Shown here: positions 7,603 to 16,892 of the stretch, in pieces | Layout of the letters: each line of letters starts with the position of its first letter | Numbering within the stretch: position 1 is the first letter of the stretch | Source of the DNA: Chloroflexi bacterium 44-23 | GTDB lineage: Bacteria; Chloroflexota; Anaerolineae; Anaerolineales; Anaerolineaceae | Assembly: GCA_001899005.1 (NCBI GenBank) | Contig: MKUW01000010.1 | Span: forward strand, 1-64,000 | Direction: 5' to 3' | Length of the DNA: 64,000 nt | Translations under genes and position numbers: made by a program | Notes under the pieces: model-generated | The model's database searches: none | Told to the model about the DNA's origin: nothing | What the model saw: only the letters and a program-made list of their open reading frames with translations

Positions 7603-9528
7603 TTATTCGGTAACCGGTAAAACAATTGTAAAAGTGGAGCCGTTGCCGACATTGGATTCGACCCAAATTCTGCCCTGGTGATTGTCAACAATCGATTTGA
7701 CGATTGCCAGACCTAAACCAGACCCGGATACTTCCGGGTTCACATTCCCTGACCGATAAAACTTATCGAAAATAAAGGGAATATCCATCTGAGGAATGCC
7801 GATGCCTTCATCGCTCACCCTGATAATAATCTGATTCTGTTCTAATTGGGTTTCAACACGGATGGTGGAACCATCCGGTGAATACTTACTGGCGTTTGAT
7901 AACAGGTTATCCAGCAGCTGGCGAATCTGGATGAGATTGAAATAGACATCGGGAATCTTGCTGTGATTGGTGAATATAACTTGCTGGTTATGTAGTTTCA
8001 AGTTCGAGTAAAGGTTATCAATCGACGTTTGGATGATTGATTCCAAATTGGCAAGTTCTTTACGGGTGTCAAATCCGGCTTCAATTTTGCCGAGGTTGAG
8101 CAGATCTTCGACCAGAATGGTGATGTTTTGGACGGATGTTTGCACGCGGCGGATAAATTCTCTCTGCAATTCATTAGTCTGGCCTGTCCGTTCGATCAAT
8201 TCAACATACCCAAGAATAGCGGTCAGCGGCGATCTTAAATCATGAGATACGGTGTTCACAAAATCACTTTTGATGCGATCTAATTTCTTGAGGGAAGTGA
8301 TATCGTGTAAGGTAATTGCCAATCCTACCGCGGGGATGGGGGTCAACTGAGCGCTGTAGATGTTCTCATGCGCATCTTCAATCTCGATCTGCTGAGAAAG
8401 GTGATTGTTTTCCCCTTCAATCAGATCCAATAATTCCTGGGGAGCCAGCAGTGATTTCAGAGGCATTCCGCCGGTGACTTTTTGATTAATTTCGAGAGCT
8501 TGCACCGCCATTTGATTAATCAATACAATCCTTTGCTCTTGATCAATTACAACCACGCCGTCCTCTATTTCGCCGATAATTGTATTGAGTTTGTTCTTTT
8601 CATTTTCCATTTCTGAGAACAAACGAGCGTTTTCAATTGCTATAACGGCATACTCGGCCATTGTGGAAAGCAGCAGCACATCTTTTTGTTTGAATGAAAC
8701 GCGGTTATGACGATTGTCAATCCCCAAAATGCCTATTACTTGTTGGCGCAACTTAAGGGGTACATAAACTAGGCTGTGAACCAGATAGGATGTTTTAATT
8801 TTCTGAGGTGTATCCTCATCCAGAATGACTGGTTCACCTGTTCGCAAAACAGAGCCAGCCAGGGAATCCTGGACTGGCAGTCGAAATGTGCTGACAAAGT
8901 CGTTGTTGAAATTGCGAGAGGCACGAATGTAGAGATCACCGGTTTCTTCTTCAACCAACATCAAACTGCCTTCTTCGGATCCGGTTACCTCAACACAAGC
9001 ATCCACGATCATGCGTAATACTTCGTCGAGATCCAGCGAGGCTGTAATCGATCGGCCCAGGCGAATGAGCGATTCAAGTTCGTTGACGCGCGCTTGCAAT
9101 TGTTGAGTGGCACGGCGGGATTCCAACAGGACAAAATTCTTTAAATTAGCCGCTTTTTTAATGTTGGTTTGAATGCAATCAACCACATCTTCACGTGTCA
9201 GAGGTGCACTGAGAAAATCATTGATCCCAATACGCAAAGTGTTGATTAGGTCCTGTGGGTTGATAATGGTGGTATATGCTACGATTGGTAAAAGAGGATA
9301 TAGTTGACGGGTTTCTTTTACCCAGACAAAATCATTTTCCAGGGCAAACTGTTGACTGATGATTACCAAAACAGGCGGCGATGGTGCGAAAAATTGCTTA
9401 ATATTCTGCAGGGTCGTGCTTATTTCAACCACAAAACCCATTGAGTTAACAATACGTTCGAGTAAGAAATTTGCTTGCCCATCTGCATTAATGATTAATA
9501 CTGTTTGTGATTGGGGATTATTTGCCAT
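7603..9528 (-). CDS. sensor histidine kinase (pseudo-receiver, GAF, PAS, HisKA, HATPase)
   Basis: The 641-residue cytoplasmic protein has no membrane segment. Residues 1-125 have a receiver-like fold, but the position of the phospho-acceptor Asp is Ser58 (VLVIISQQ) and the acidic pocket is lost. A GAF domain follows (about 150-310), then a PAS-like domain (about 320-415). The kinase core is intact: H box FVNTVSHDLRSPLTA with the His near residue 429, N box LLDNLLSNASKYS, G1 SDEGIGIP, F box FDKFYRSG and G2 GSGLGLAIVK. It follows the other kinase gene after only 4 nt, so the two are translationally coupled and likely work together. The cognate output regulator is not in the window. Confidence 0.88.
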   Translation of the reverse strand: MANNPQSQTVLIINADGQANFLLERIVNSMGFVVEISTTLQNIKQFFAPSPPVLVIISQQFALENDFVWVKETRQLYPLLPIVAYTTIINPQDLINTLRIGINDFLSAPLTREDVVDCIQTNIKKAANLKNFVLLESRRATQQLQARVNELESLIRLGRSITASLDLDEVLRMIVDACVEVTGSEEGSLMLVEEETGDLYIRASRNFNNDFVSTFRLPVQDSLAGSVLRTGEPVILDEDTPQKIKTSYLVHSLVYVPLKLRQQVIGILGIDNRHNRVSFKQKDVLLLSTMAEYAVIAIENARLFSEMENEKNKLNTIIGEIEDGVVVIDQEQRIVLINQMAVQALEINQKVTGGMPLKSLLAPQELLDLIEGENNHLSQQIEIEDAHENIYSAQLTPIPAVGLAITLHDITSLKKLDRIKSDFVNTVSHDLRSPLTAILGYVELIERTGQTNELQREFIRRVQTSVQNITILVEDLLNLGKIEAGFDTRKELANLESIIQTSIDNLYSNLKLHNQQVIFTNHSKIPDVYFNLIQIRQLLDNLLSNASKYSPDGSTIRVETQLEQNQIIIRVSDEGIGIPQMDIPFIFDKFYRSGNVNPEVSGSGLGLAIVKSIVDNHQGRIWVESNVGNGSTFTIVLPVTE

Positions 9529-9532
9529 AAAA

Positions 9533-11194
9533 TTACGCTTTTGGTACGTTCAATGGAAGCAACAAATGAAAGGCAGTCTTATTTTCGGCCGCTTGATCAA
9601 CCCAAACCTGACCGTTCATGTTTTTCACAATTTGTTGAATTAATGCCAGGCTGATGCCAATACCAGCTGACCGAAGTTTGGGAGTCTTATTTTCGAGCTC
9701 GGTTTTGAAGACAGCCTTACGATCTTTTTGGCTGATGACACCAGAATTGAGAACGTCAACCTGTGCCTGTGAATTGGATATCTGCGCAACTCTGATCAAA
9801 ATCTCGCCTTCCGCTTCACAAAATTGAATGGCGTTGGCAAGCAATCCCTGGATTACCTCTTGAAGTTGGGTTTGATCTGCCTGCACGGTCAGAGCAAATT
9901 CGGGAAGTTCACTCGTTAATTTTAGTTTGTTTTGTTTCGCTACCGATTGATAGCGGCGGATCAGAATTTCAATGATCTCCTTAATATTTGTCGAGGAATC
10001 TGGCAGCCGGTCATCTGAGAACGATGGCGGTAGTAGGGTTTCCGCGATGATATTAAGGCCAATCAGCTTTTCTCTTACCTGTGTTAAATTCTGGCGCTGG
10101 GTTGGGTTCCAACGCGCGGTAACATCTTGAGACAGTTCATCCAACAAGGTCACCATTAATTTGCTTGAATCCTCCAATTCGTGCTGCACAACCTGAAGTT
10201 TTTCCTGAGTAATTCTTTCACTGTTCTGGGCGTGGCTGGCCAGGTCTTGCAGTGCCTGAGCACGTGCTTCAATAGCCCGGAAGAGGCGGGCATTGACCAG
10301 CGATATGGAGGCATAATCCGCAACTGCTTCCATTAAATGTTGATCACTATCGGAGAAGGGAAGTGGTTGTGAGCGCATGACCACCAGAATACCCATCACC
10401 TGGCGTTGCACCTTAATCGGCACAATTAGGATTGATTCCCCCAGCGATTTGATGCGGAAGCGTTTAATCGGTTCGCCATGCAGGCTCAAGGGTTCACCGG
10501 ACATGACTACCAGTGAACTGATGCCGTCATCCCAGGCATCCATTAAAAACTCACTCAGGTAATCGGGTAATCCTTGTTGGGCTACCAGAACGAATTTCTT
10601 TTCTTTTTCTTCTTCGCGCAGTAGAAACCAGGAGATATCGGCCTGGGTTACCTGGGCAGCCACATGGTTGATCTTGTCAAAAAGCGCGCGTTGATCGGTT
10701 ATGGAAGTAACAGCCTTGCCCATCGAAAAGATGGCAGTTAATTCACGGACACGCTGCTGCAATTGTTGGTTAATGTCTGAAAGTCTTTTTTCCAGAATGG
10801 TGCGATCGCGGTGTTCGTGGATTTGCGAAATGATACGCTCGACCGAGCGGATGATTTCAGGTTCCTGACATGGCCACATGAAATAATCAACCGCACCCAG
10901 CCGGAAGGTTTGAATCACCTCTGACTCTTTACCTTCTTCGGCTATCACAATGATTGGTGTATTGATACCCTGCGAACTGAGGGCAATCATCAGGTCTTTT
11001 CCACTCAAGCCAGGCAGATGAATATTGGTGATAATCAGATCAGGGGAGACCTGCAAGGTTTTGGCGATCGCACTGCTGGCATCTGCAACCGAAAATACCT
11101 GGTAACCAGCGGATGAAAGAGCCTGGCGACCAATAAAATCGCTGATTTCAGGGTTGCTTTCCACTATTAAAATGCGATCTTTACTGCGTTTCAT
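9533..11194 (-). CDS. degenerate receiver-GAF-histidine-kinase-like protein
   Basis: The 553-residue protein starts with a receiver domain whose phospho-acceptor is Asn57 (DLIITNIHLPG) and whose acidic pair reads ESN at 12-14; the conserved Lys near residue 104 is also replaced. A GAF domain (about 155-310) and a coiled region follow. The dimerisation segment (LLDELSQDVTARWN) has no His. The ATPase domain keeps an N box (VIQGLLANAIQF) and a G2-like GIGISLALIQQI, but its G1 Asp-x-Gly is NSG. It therefore looks like a sensor without phosphotransfer ability, perhaps modulating the kinase encoded 4 nt downstream. No Shine-Dalgarno is present; the ATG coincides with the predicted transcription start. 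Confidence 0.8.
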   Translation of the reverse strand: MKRSKDRILIVESNPEISDFIGRQALSSAGYQVFSVADASSAIAKTLQVSPDLIITNIHLPGLSGKDLMIALSSQGINTPIIVIAEEGKESEVIQTFRLGAVDYFMWPCQEPEIIRSVERIISQIHEHRDRTILEKRLSDINQQLQQRVRELTAIFSMGKAVTSITDQRALFDKINHVAAQVTQADISWFLLREEEKEKKFVLVAQQGLPDYLSEFLMDAWDDGISSLVVMSGEPLSLHGEPIKRFRIKSLGESILIVPIKVQRQVMGILVVMRSQPLPFSDSDQHLMEAVADYASISLVNARLFRAIEARAQALQDLASHAQNSERITQEKLQVVQHELEDSSKLMVTLLDELSQDVTARWNPTQRQNLTQVREKLIGLNIIAETLLPPSFSDDRLPDSSTNIKEIIEILIRRYQSVAKQNKLKLTSELPEFALTVQADQTQLQEVIQGLLANAIQFCEAEGEILIRVAQISNSQAQVDVLNSGVISQKDRKAVFKTELENKTPKLRSAGIGISLALIQQIVKNMNGQVWVDQAAENKTAFHLLLPLNVPKA

Positions 11195-11200
11195 AGCTTA

Positions 11201-11209
11201 ATGATAGCA
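11201..11209 (-). promoter_or_regulatory. extended -10 for a leaderless kinase mRNA
   Basis: Reading the minus strand, TGCTATCAT is an extended -10 and is followed by six bases (TAAGCT) and the ATG. Transcription would start at or next to the A of the start codon, which fits the lack of a Shine-Dalgarno. No good -35 is present. Confidence 0.5.
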
Positions 11210-11446
11210 TGGAAAAAAAAGAACAATGAAAAAGATTGGGAGCAGAAAATAGGGGTTAGTCATTTATTGTTTACGTATTATCAATGCTTACAAGCTTTCT
11301 TGATCGTTGCCGCTGGTTGAAATATGGTTGCATGAACATTAAGAAATGGTTATTTGCGGGAAAACCCTGTCCTGCAAAGTATTTTTCAGCTATCTGCTCA
11401 AACGAATGCAACGGCTGCTCCTTCAAGCGAAGTTGTTATGAGCTCA

Positions 11447-12892
11447 TTACCTGCCAATAATAAACGGAATCTGATAATACTCTGCCATGCAACGATTAAC
11501 CCAGAAGTCACTTTCCACCCGCAGATCGGAGAGACCAAAGCGGCTGGCTAACCCGGGAACGATCACCTGTTGTACATTCTGTTCAGCCTTGCTTTGTATT
11601 TCTTGGTCGCGTACGTCCCAGCTTTCTGCATAATCTCTGTACTCCGGCTGGCGCTGGATAGCACTGCTGACCTGAAAAGCGGCGGCTGCGAAAACTGATG
11701 CAACCACAATAACCGTTAACCAGCGATTTACCGAAAATATTTGCCGCCTGGATTTCCCCAAAGCTTGTTTAAAGGCTGCTTTGGCCAGAATGATTACACT
11801 GAGTATTGTTGCAATGATCAAAACAAATAGCGATAGATAGATTGTGCGATCATCCGGATAGGCATTCAGAATGTAGACGACTGGCGCACAAGCGGATACT
11901 AGAATCATAAATGTGATTAATGGGATTAGCACAAGCCCCGAAAACCAGTTACTGCATAGAACGGCTCTAGGTTTAGGTTGTATACTTGTCTGACCTACGG
12001 TATCAACCAGGGCCAGGTTCAAACCGATCCATGTTGAGGACAGCACCGTCAGGAAGGCCCAACCGGGCGTTTGGATGAAAAACTTGGTTGCGATAAAGAG
12101 GGCATTGCGAGCTGAAAAGGTAACCAGCCTTAATATGCCGGGATGGTCAACCATGAGACTTTGCCTGACAGCATTGCCTGGGGCGAGTGCGACCAGTATC
12201 AGAGCTATCAAACCCCCTGCCAGAGCTGCGAAAAGGGTGGATAAAATCATCTGTTTATGATTTTGTGAATAAACCAGCAGAACCACAAGAATCAGCAAAC
12301 CATAAGTGCTGACTTGCATGACGGAGAAAACCTCTGAAAAGCCGCCTGAAATTAAGCTAAGGAAGAAAACAGGCAGCAGCCACCATCTCAGAAATTGTGG
12401 ATCCAACCAGCTTCTTAAGAGAAAACCACCTACGAAGGTGAATCCGATCAGGGGAAAAGTATAATTGATTAAGCCATCCCGCCAGAAAAAGGATTGAAAG
12501 AGGTTCGGTGTACTTGCAAAGAGAATTAAGATCAATAGTGCCCCAAGGGTAAGTGAAGCTAGAGGAGATTTTGCTCCCAGGCAGCGCGAGACTAAAGGTA
12601 AAAGCGCCCAGGTTAATGCCAACAGCCAAAGGATGAGGCTAGCACCGGGCAAAAAGCCCGCCAACCAGGTGCCGCCCAACGCAAGCACTCCCGCAAGGGA
12701 GATGTAAGAAAAACGTCCGGTCCAGCTGCTATACCACTTTTGAAAAAAAGATGACAAATCCATGACCTGAGCATCCGCTCCGATGCAGTAATCATCCGCG
12801 TATAAGCGTGTGTAACTGCTCAACCAGGTGATGCTAGCCAGGGCGAGCAATAAAAGTACCAGGATAAAAATTAGGGTATATTTATTTTTCAT
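11447..12892 (-). CDS. polytopic membrane protein, DUF6056-like
   Basis: The 481-residue protein has a hydrophobic N-terminal segment (LIFILVLLLLALASITWL) and roughly ten further membrane helices. The first extracytoplasmic loop holds ADDYC, and a SSWTGRFSY motif follows; this arrangement recalls the DUF6056 group of glycosyltransferase-C-like membrane proteins, where acidic residues in the first loop are expected to be catalytic. That assignment is tentative. A role in surface glycan synthesis would be the natural guess, but no glycan cluster surrounds it. It is monocistronic, with about 250 bp of featureless AT-rich sequence before the kinase gene on its left. Confidence 0.6.
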   Translation of the reverse strand: MKNKYTLIFILVLLLLALASITWLSSYTRLYADDYCIGADAQVMDLSSFFQKWYSSWTGRFSYISLAGVLALGGTWLAGFLPGASLILWLLALTWALLPLVSRCLGAKSPLASLTLGALLILILFASTPNLFQSFFWRDGLINYTFPLIGFTFVGGFLLRSWLDPQFLRWWLLPVFFLSLISGGFSEVFSVMQVSTYGLLILVVLLVYSQNHKQMILSTLFAALAGGLIALILVALAPGNAVRQSLMVDHPGILRLVTFSARNALFIATKFFIQTPGWAFLTVLSSTWIGLNLALVDTVGQTSIQPKPRAVLCSNWFSGLVLIPLITFMILVSACAPVVYILNAYPDDRTIYLSLFVLIIATILSVIILAKAAFKQALGKSRRQIFSVNRWLTVIVVASVFAAAAFQVSSAIQRQPEYRDYAESWDVRDQEIQSKAEQNVQQVIVPGLASRFGLSDLRVESDFWVNRCMAEYYQIPFIIGR

Positions 12893-13022
12893 TGTTATTT
12901 CGGTTTACTGGTAGTTTAACATAATAGCCTGGATCTGGTGATCTTGTTTTAGCTCTTTCATCCTTTCGCATGGACAAATCATCAAATCTATATAAGTATT
13001 GTATAAGAGTTCCACACAAAGC

Positions 13023-13052
13023 TTGACAAGCATCCACTGATAAACATAATAT
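13023..13052 (+). promoter_or_regulatory. sigma70-type promoter giving a leaderless cbpA mRNA
   Basis: TTGACA (13023-13028) and TATAAT-like TAATAT (13047-13052) are separated by 18 bp. The expected start point six to seven bases later falls on or next to the ATG at 13059. There is no Shine-Dalgarno upstream of that ATG, so the mRNA is probably leaderless. Confidence 0.7.
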
Positions 13053-13058
13053 TAAAGT

Positions 13059-13994
13059 ATGGAATATAAAGATTACTATAAAACCCTCGGTGTCAGCCGA
13101 TCTGCATCGGAGGATGAAATTAAGAAAGCTTATCGAAAGCTGGCGATGAAGTACCATCCGGATCGCAATCCGGGGAATAAGGAAGCAGAAGATAAATTTA
13201 AAGAAATTAACGAAGCCAATGAGGTTTTGAGCGATTCAAAAAAGCGTGCACGTTATGACCAGTTAGGAGATTCCTATTCCCAATTTCAGGAAGGGGGCGG
13301 CAACCCCAATAATTTCAATTGGAATGATTGGGTCAGTCAATCGCAGGGTAGTGCTGGAAGTGGCGGTGTTCGTGTAGACGCAAGTGACTTCGAAGATATG
13401 TTTGGGGGAGGTTTTTCGGATTTCTTTAGTTCCATCTTTGGTGGTGGAGGAGCGGGCTTCAGTACAAGCGGTCGCAGAGGACAAGCACGACCTGTTCAAC
13501 AAAGGCCGCGCACTTATCAACAGAATGTTCAAATCCAATTTATGGAAGCCTATTCAGGCACCACCCGCCTCTTGCAAATTGACGATCGCCGGATAGAGGT
13601 AAAAATTCCAGCTGGAGCTAAGACGGGCACAAAAGTGCGCGTTGCTGGCGTTGGCCCAAATAATAGTGATGTTTACTTGGTGGTGGAAGTTGTCAGTGAT
13701 CCTCGCTATGAACGTAAAGGCGATGATCTCAATAGTGAGTTTCAGGTTGATTTATACACGGCAGTTCTGGGTGGAGAAATAAAAGTGCCCACTCCCAAGG
13801 GAGAAGTACTCTTGAATATTCCGCCAGGAACCCAGCCCGGTCGAGTTTTCCGTCTGACAGGCCGGGGAATGCCAAAGATGAAAAACCCAAGTCAATTTGG
13901 AGATTTATTCGCTCGAGCCAAAGTTACCCTGCCAACCAAATTGAATGCTAAACAAAAAGAATTGTTCGAGCAAATTAAGACACTTGCTGAGTGA
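13059..13994 (+). CDS. cbpA: DnaJ-family co-chaperone (CbpA type)
   Basis: The 311-residue protein begins with a J domain ([20 protein letters not shown]) with the catalytic HPD at 33-35, which stimulates the DnaK ATPase. A Gly/Phe-rich region follows ([19 protein letters not shown]). The cysteine-rich zinc domain of true DnaJ is absent and the protein passes directly into the two beta-sandwich substrate domains ([33 protein letters not shown]), the layout of CbpA. It heads a set of stress and quality-control genes on the same strand: an HtrA lipoprotein and a baeRF protein. Confidence 0.93.
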   Translation: MEYKDYYKTLGVSRSASEDEIKKAYRKLAMKYHPDRNPGNKEAEDKFKEINEANEVLSDSKKRARYDQLGDSYSQFQEGGGNPNNFNWNDWVSQSQGSAGSGGVRVDASDFEDMFGGGFSDFFSSIFGGGGAGFSTSGRRGQARPVQQRPRTYQQNVQIQFMEAYSGTTRLLQIDDRRIEVKIPAGAKTGTKVRVAGVGPNNSDVYLVVEVVSDPRYERKGDDLNSEFQVDLYTAVLGGEIKVPTPKGEVLLNIPPGTQPGRVFRLTGRGMPKMKNPSQFGDLFARAKVTLPTKLNAKQKELFEQIKTLAE

Positions 13995-14031
13995 AAATCG
14001 CCGGGAAACCCAGGTAGGAAAAGGATTTCAG

Positions 14032-15231
14032 ATGCATAAAAAAGCGATATTTCTAGCGCTAGCAATTTTAAGCCTGGTTGCAATGGCTTGTTCAATTACC
14101 CCGCGATTACCTAAATTTGATTTTGGTTGGAATTCTGATAACTCAACAGCTATTTCGACCCCGAATGTGACCCTGACAATCGCTCCGGCAAATGATAATG
14201 TCACCATTTCCCCACCCGCAACCCTGCTGGATTTGCAGGAAAAAGAACGCCTGCTAATAGAATTGTATGAACGCGTACTCCCCGGTGTGGTATCGATCCA
14301 GACTCTTTCCGCCGAAGGGGGCAGCTTGGGTTCAGGCTTTGTTTTTGATAATGATGGTCATATCGTCACCAACTACCACGTCGTTGAAAATGCGACCGAT
14401 CTTGAAGTTGATTTTTCTTCTGGCTACAAGGTGCGTGGAAAAGTAATTGCAACTGACCTTGATTCTGACCTGGCTGTCATAAAAGTTGAAGCACCCAGCT
14501 CCGAATTGCGTCCTTTACCATTAGGTAATTCTGATCAATTAAAGGTCGGTCAATCTGTAATCGCAATCGGAAACCCTTTTGGGCTTTCCGGTTCAATTAC
14601 CACAGGTATTGTATCTGCCAAAGGCCGCACATTGAGCTCTTTTCGACCCTCCAGCACAGGCACCTTTTTTTCGGCGGGTGATATCATCCAGACTGACGCA
14701 GCTATTAACCCTGGTAACTCAGGCGGGCCTTTGCTCAATTTGAATGGTGAAATCGTCGGTATCAATCGTGCCATCCGAACAGAAACATCGAATGGTATTG
14801 GAGAACCGACTAACAGTGGCATTGGCTTTGCCATTTCCAGTAATATTGTTAATCGGGTTGTTCCATTCTTAATTTCACAAGGTTATTATGATTACCCCTA
14901 TGTCGGTGTAACCAGTCAAGAAGATCTTACTTTGATTGAACGTGAAGCTCTTAAGATTGAACAAAATACAGGTGCGTATATTATCAGTGTAAGCCCTGGC
15001 AGCCCCGCTGAACGCGCCGGTCTGCGCGGTGGTGAGGATGCAACATCAATCCCTCTGCTTCTGGGTGGTGGAGATTTAATTATTGAGGTTGATGGTCGCC
15101 CGGTACGCGTATTTGGTGATTTCTTGAGTTACTTAATGGCCAATAAAAGCCCCGGAGAAGATATTGTCTTAAAAATTATTCGTAAAGGCGAACTTAAGGA
15201 GGTGGTGCTCACATTGGGAAAACGCCCGTGA
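14032..15231 (+). CDS. HtrA/DegP-type serine protease, probable lipoprotein
   Basis: The 399-residue protein has a signal peptide (MHKKAIFLALAILSLVAMA) ending at Cys20 with a lipobox-like sequence, suggesting membrane anchoring outside the cell. A low-complexity linker leads to a trypsin-like domain with the triad His116 (TNYHVVE), Asp146 (LDSDLAVIKV) and Ser230 (NPGNSGGPLL). One PDZ domain follows (about 300-395; YPYVGVTSQ to GGGDLIIEVDGRPV), as in single-PDZ HtrA proteases that degrade misfolded exported proteins. The ATG at 14032 is chosen because of AAAGGA upstream and because the signal peptide then starts at residue 1. It lies 37 nt after cbpA. Confidence 0.92.
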   Translation: MHKKAIFLALAILSLVAMACSITPRLPKFDFGWNSDNSTAISTPNVTLTIAPANDNVTISPPATLLDLQEKERLLIELYERVLPGVVSIQTLSAEGGSLGSGFVFDNDGHIVTNYHVVENATDLEVDFSSGYKVRGKVIATDLDSDLAVIKVEAPSSELRPLPLGNSDQLKVGQSVIAIGNPFGLSGSITTGIVSAKGRTLSSFRPSSTGTFFSAGDIIQTDAAINPGNSGGPLLNLNGEIVGINRAIRTETSNGIGEPTNSGIGFAISSNIVNRVVPFLISQGYYDYPYVGVTSQEDLTLIEREALKIEQNTGAYIISVSPGSPAERAGLRGGEDATSIPLLLGGGDLIIEVDGRPVRVFGDFLSYLMANKSPGEDIVLKIIRKGELKEVVLTLGKRP

Positions 15232-15270
15232 TTGTTGGTTTATTAAATATCAACAGATTGAGGAGGTACC

Positions 15271-16365
15271 ATGTTTTCAGATAGAGATCTGCGTGAATTG
15301 GTTAATTATCAGGCGCAGTCAAAAATGTTGAGCATTTATCTTAATACAGACCCACCTTTAGGCAATGCAGATTCCTACAGGCTTCGGCTGCGATCCATGA
15401 TGAAAAATACCGACCTTAAAGATGACGTTGAGCGTATTGAAAGTTATTTTGATACTGAATATGACTGGTCCGGCAGGAGCGTGGTTTTATTTTCTGATGC
15501 ATCAGCAGATTTTTTTAGAGTCTACCCGCTGGCAATTCCTACCCCGGATCTGATTCACGAAGGGATCCGCCCGAATGTGCGCCCTTTAGCAGGCTTAATT
15601 GATAGTTTTGGCGGTTATGGTGTGGTATTAGTGGATAAACAAGGTGCGCGTATTTTCCATTTTCATCTGGGGGAGTTGAGGGAACAAGATGGTGTTTTGG
15701 GAAATGATATCAATAAGATAAAAACTGGTAGTTCTTCTTTGGGAAAGCGCGGAGGAAGTAATAATCAAAGTCATTCAATTGAAGAAACGATTGAACGAAA
15801 TATGCGCGAAAGCGTGGATTTTGCTACTGCGTTCTTTGAAACAAAGCATATTCGTCGTATATTATTGGGTGGAAGCGATGATAATATTGCCCTTTTTCGT
15901 TCGTACTTGCCGAAATCCTGGCAAAGCCTCATCGCGGGGTCCTTTGTTATACCTATGACAGCTTCTTCCCACGAAGTTGCCCAACGGGCGATGGAAATTG
16001 GTGTAAAAGCAGAAGAAGTACGCGAAACTCAAGTGGTGGAACGTTTGATAACCCAGGCAGCCAAAAACAGTCATGCGGTTACGGGGATGGAATCTGCCCT
16101 GGCTGCAGTAAGTGCCGGCAGGGTGCAGACTTTGGTTATCCAACATAGTTTTCAGACCGCTGGCTTTTATTGCCCGGATTGTAAGGTGATTACTTCCCAA
16201 CCCGATCTTGCCTGTCGGGCTTGTGAATCGATACCTCAAGAGGTGCAAGATGTAATCGCATTGGCAGTCACTTTCACCCTTGAGTATGGCGGTGAGGTAG
16301 AGGTCGTCAAAATGAGTCCGAATTTTGAGGATGCCGGTAAAATCGGAGCCTTCTTACGCTATTAA
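15271..16365 (+). CDS. baeRF-type (bacterial eRF1-like) protein
   Basis: The 364-residue protein has the layout of bacterial archaeo-eukaryotic release factor (baeRF) proteins: an N-terminal domain opening with MLSIYLNTDPP, a middle eRF1-domain-2-like region (GGYGVVLVDKQGARIFHF followed by a loop and a long helix), and a C-terminal L7Ae/eRF1-domain-3-like part (IRRILLGGSDDNIALF). A zinc-knuckle-like CPDC-x12-CRAC sits near residue 300. The loop where eRF1 has its GGQ reads KRGGSNNQSHS. The family is predicted to act in peptidyl-tRNA hydrolysis or ribosome rescue, but this is not demonstrated for this subfamily. GATTGAGGAGG gives a strong ribosome site; it follows htrA by 39 nt. Confidence 0.7.
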   Translation: MFSDRDLRELVNYQAQSKMLSIYLNTDPPLGNADSYRLRLRSMMKNTDLKDDVERIESYFDTEYDWSGRSVVLFSDASADFFRVYPLAIPTPDLIHEGIRPNVRPLAGLIDSFGGYGVVLVDKQGARIFHFHLGELREQDGVLGNDINKIKTGSSSLGKRGGSNNQSHSIEETIERNMRESVDFATAFFETKHIRRILLGGSDDNIALFRSYLPKSWQSLIAGSFVIPMTASSHEVAQRAMEIGVKAEEVRETQVVERLITQAAKNSHAVTGMESALAAVSAGRVQTLVIQHSFQTAGFYCPDCKVITSQPDLACRACESIPQEVQDVIALAVTFTLEYGGEVEVVKMSPNFEDAGKIGAFLRY

Positions 16366-16371
16366 TAGTAA

Positions 16372-16407
16372 AAAACAGGCTGTTCTTACAAAGGAACAGC
16401 CTGTTTT
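16372..16407. terminator. bidirectional intrinsic terminator
   Basis: AAAACAGGCTGTTC (16372-16385) pairs perfectly with GAACAGCCTGTTTT (16394-16407) around an 8-nt loop. A and T runs on both sides let it end the plus-strand baeRF transcript and the minus-strand cold-shock transcript. Confidence 0.93.
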
Positions 16408-16429
16408 CTTATTGGCGTGTTGTAAAAAC

Positions 16430-16639
16430 TTAAAGTGCTTCTACTTCAGCAGCCTGCGGGCCTTTTGGACCATCTTCAATTGTGAATTCAACGCGTTGAC
16501 CCTCGACCAGTTTTCGGAACCCTTTGGATTGGATTGACGAATAGTGGACGAATACATCCGGTCCATTTTCACGCTCGATGAAACCAAAACCTTTGGTTTC
16601 GTTGAACCATTTGACGGTTCCTGTAATACGTTCAGACAT
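16430..16639 (-). CDS. cspA: cold shock protein (CspA family)
   Basis: The 69-residue protein is a single cold-shock OB fold that binds single-stranded RNA and melts secondary structure. It carries RNP1 (KGFGFIE) and RNP2 (DVFVHYSSI), and the [12 protein letters not shown] opening is typical. The ATG has TTAGGAGGCA upstream. The mRNA leader is predicted to be about 145 nt, which is usual for cold-inducible csp genes. Confidence 0.97.
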   Translation of the reverse strand: MSERITGTVKWFNETKGFGFIERENGPDVFVHYSSIQSKGFRKLVEGQRVEFTIEDGPKGPQAAEVEAL

Positions 16640-16791
16640 TGTAGTGCCTCCTAAAAAAATAAAACGGTTTGCATTTAGAAGCTTTTGGTTTTCGTCTGAA
16701 GCTTGGAATATTGCCCAGGTCTTAATCCCCGCAGTCAGATATTCTTTCGTACTTCTTCTAAAAAACAGAATTGCTTCTTACTCTGAAAGAT

Positions 16792-16820
16792 ACTATATCA
16801 GCACAAATCTAAAATGTCAA
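16792..16820 (-). promoter_or_regulatory. cspA promoter with long 5' UTR
   Basis: Reading the minus strand, TTGACA (16820-16815) and TATAGT (16797-16792) are separated by 17 bp. Transcription should begin near 16785, leaving a leader of roughly 145 nt before the cspA start. Confidence 0.7.
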
Positions 16821-16879
16821 ATATGTTCTTAACAATTTGTTAATCATGTCAGGGCGTAGGTCAGGCGACTAAAATCGGC

Positions 16880-16885
16880 TATAAT
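16880..16885 (+). promoter_or_regulatory. -10 element for a leaderless murJ mRNA
   Basis: A perfect TATAAT is followed by seven bases and the ATG at 16893. No Shine-Dalgarno exists between them, so transcription probably starts at the codon. The -35 region is weak (TAGGTC at 17 bp). Confidence 0.5.
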
Positions 16886-16892
16886 CTGCGTG

